Assembly: GCA_007844125.1 (NCBI GenBank)
Contig: CM017556.1
Coordinates: forward strand, 21,364,057 to 21,428,056
Length of the DNA stretch: 64,000 nucleotides
Source: Sinonovacula constricta
Lineage: Eukaryota > Mollusca > Bivalvia > Cardiida > Solecurtidae
Direction: 5' to 3'
This document shows positions 62,587-64,000 of this stretch, one piece after another. The notes beneath the pieces were generated by a model. The model did not search any database. It saw only the letters and a program-made list of their open reading frames with translations, and was not told where the DNA came from. The position numbers and the translations under genes were made by a program. Numbering within the stretch: position 1 is the stretch's first letter; each line of letters begins with the position of its first letter.

Positions 62587-63080
62587 GAGCCTCTGGGTGA
62601 CCTCCCATCAGTCAAGCTCCGAGATAAAGGACGTGAATCTATAAATAAAGCAATTGCAGAACATCATTGCGACAAACATGTAATCACAGACAGGAGGTGC
62701 ACATTGACTGCAGAAGGGACATTGTCCATAAAAGAAACATTACAAAAACCAATGACATGATCAATAATAACTAAAAATGGGGTTCAATTAGGCCTTCAAA
62801 TGTGTTAGACTTTAAATATAAATGTATTTTTTGTTCTAAATGTGCCAAAATTAACCATAGAAAACGAAGCCAAAATGTTTTCCCTGTTAGAATTCTTTCA
62901 TTTTATAAATCCATTGAACATGTCTGCATAGAAAGAAATGACCAATGGGCTCAGAATGTCTCTGGAAGAATTGCTAGAATCATAGATCTTCCAGCAGCTG
63001 ATGCCTTGTATCACCAGTCATGCAGTGTGAACATTAGGAAGAAACGAAGGTTCGGTTTTTACCATGAACAAACTTATTAA
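62587..63080 (+). pseudogene. Fragment of a repetitive zinc-finger-like ORF, copy 2
   Basis: Same as 33,052-33,494, but the 8 bp deleted in copy 1 are present. The second frame continues ADALYHQSCSVNIRKKRR and ends at 63,080. The CxxC (CIFCSK), WAQNVSGRIARI and YHQSCS blocks together resemble a metal-binding N-terminal module. The first block (PLGDLPSVKLRDKGRES) is still in a different frame with a stop between, so this copy is also not intact. Confidence 0.5.
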
Positions 63081-64000
63081 CTTCCTATTATGGAAGAGAG
63101 AAATGTTACTGCATATCCTTTGAATCATATTGAAGTTTTATAACAAATGTTATTTATTGATGTTATTTAATGCTAAATTATATGATACATGCTGCATACA
63201 GTGTATATCCTTATATTTGTTTTAATAGGTAAATAAGAAAAGGTCATATCAATATTTTCACAGATATTTAAATTTAATCCTCCGGTAGACAAAAGGCAAA
63301 CAAGGTACATGTATATATGTATAACTTTTCTTAATTTAATATTCTAATATTATTGCATCACTGCATCCTTTTCCAGATTAACATACGCATAAATTATCTT
63401 TCAATAAGTATTGTATCTTTGTTGAATTAGTTTCGTACATTTGATCATGAAACAAAAATGAATAAATCGGCGCTGAACGATTGATTAAATAACGTGAGAA
63501 AACTACGCGGCATATAGTTTGATTACACATACAATTTATTATAAATAAAACAAATCATATCTATCAATTCTATCTGGTGCTAAAACATTACACAGTGAAT
63601 TGAAAAAACAATATAAGACAACATCAAAAGTGCAGTCATAATGATAATCGCATTATTCCCAAATCTAAAAAAGGAAAGATGCGAAGTTAACATTCTGCTA
63701 ATAGTGTTTACTTACACATTGTCATATAATTAGATTTGCTCTGATTATAATAGCGACTTTATAATCGAGTATTACCCGACTACAAAATTATACAATTAAC
63801 ATGAAAGATTGAATACTTGCAGAAATGTGACTGATTTGGAATTTGCATCGGGTTATCAGGCAAGTGTGTTCGAGGTATTAAATACTTTTATTTATCCATG
63901 ATTTTGTATGTAGTAAACGATGAAAGAATTCATAAAATTATAGAAGTCATATAACTTAACAAAAAAGTTAAACATTTAATAGATTAACAAATAATATTTT
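63081..64000. other. Gene-free end of window
   Basis: Matches 33,495-34,460 nearly base for base; no gene seen. Confidence 0.4.

Larger units (their letters stand above)
51928..64000 (+). repeat. Segmental duplication, Ly6 to zinc-finger-like block (copy 2, runs off the window)
   Basis: Partner of 23,697-34,460. The offset is 29,834 bp around the Ly6 exons and about 29,535 bp near the zinc-finger-like fragment, mainly because of a 266-bp deletion at 61,264. Extra sequence at about 52,500-54,560 and 55,095-55,465 has no counterpart in copy 1. Confidence 0.85.

Overview
The window looks like nuclear DNA of an invertebrate animal, most likely a bivalve mollusc. It is AT-rich, with short coding exons (mostly 50-400 bp) split by long introns with GT/AG borders, abundant tRNA-derived SINEs, many micro- and minisatellites, and gene families typical of marine invertebrates (SUEL/rhamnose-binding-type lectin domains, Ly6/Quiver three-finger proteins). 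No prokaryotic signals were seen. The phylum is inferred, not proven. All supported genes are on the plus strand, and most long ORFs are read-through of simple repeats.

The layout is two diverged units in direct orientation. Unit 1 (1 to about 34.5 kb and beyond) holds the 3' end of a lectin-receptor paralogue (A, 1-1560, decayed), a repeat-rich spacer (1.6-14.6 kb), the best-preserved receptor (B, 14,636-20,778), its 3' flank, and a three-exon Ly6/Quiver-like GPI-anchored gene (23,771-29,541). A SINE/minisatellite block and a fragment of a repetitive zinc-finger-like ORF (33,052-33,494) follow. Unit 2 (about 43.5 kb to the window end) repeats this order in compressed form: receptor pseudogene C (43,493-47,485, fused from A-like and B-like parts), the same 3' flank, the second Ly6/Quiver-like gene (51,990-59,375), the same SINE/minisatellite block and the same zinc-finger-like fragment (62,587-63,080). 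The 34.5-43.5 kb spacer has only repeats and small ORFs.

Receptor B, read across its exons, has a signal peptide, a SUEL-type lectin domain encoded by two exons, a cysteine-containing domain that may be CUB-like, a short Ser/Thr/Pro stalk, one transmembrane helix and a long cytoplasmic tail with many tyrosines in SH2-ligand-like contexts (YQNV, YDHM, YEDV, YLAP). This suggests a lectin-type signalling receptor. Its reading frame is broken at three places, always by +1, and the tail break is shared with paralogue C. B may therefore be a pseudogene, carry sequence errors, or use unrecognised splicing. The two Ly6 genes are intact and nearly identical.

The most interesting content is this young duplicating cluster of candidate cell-surface recognition genes. 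It shows mosaic divergence, decaying paralogues, one gene end rewritten by an inverted template switch, and different promoters on otherwise near-identical Ly6 copies. All identity statements come from reading by eye.
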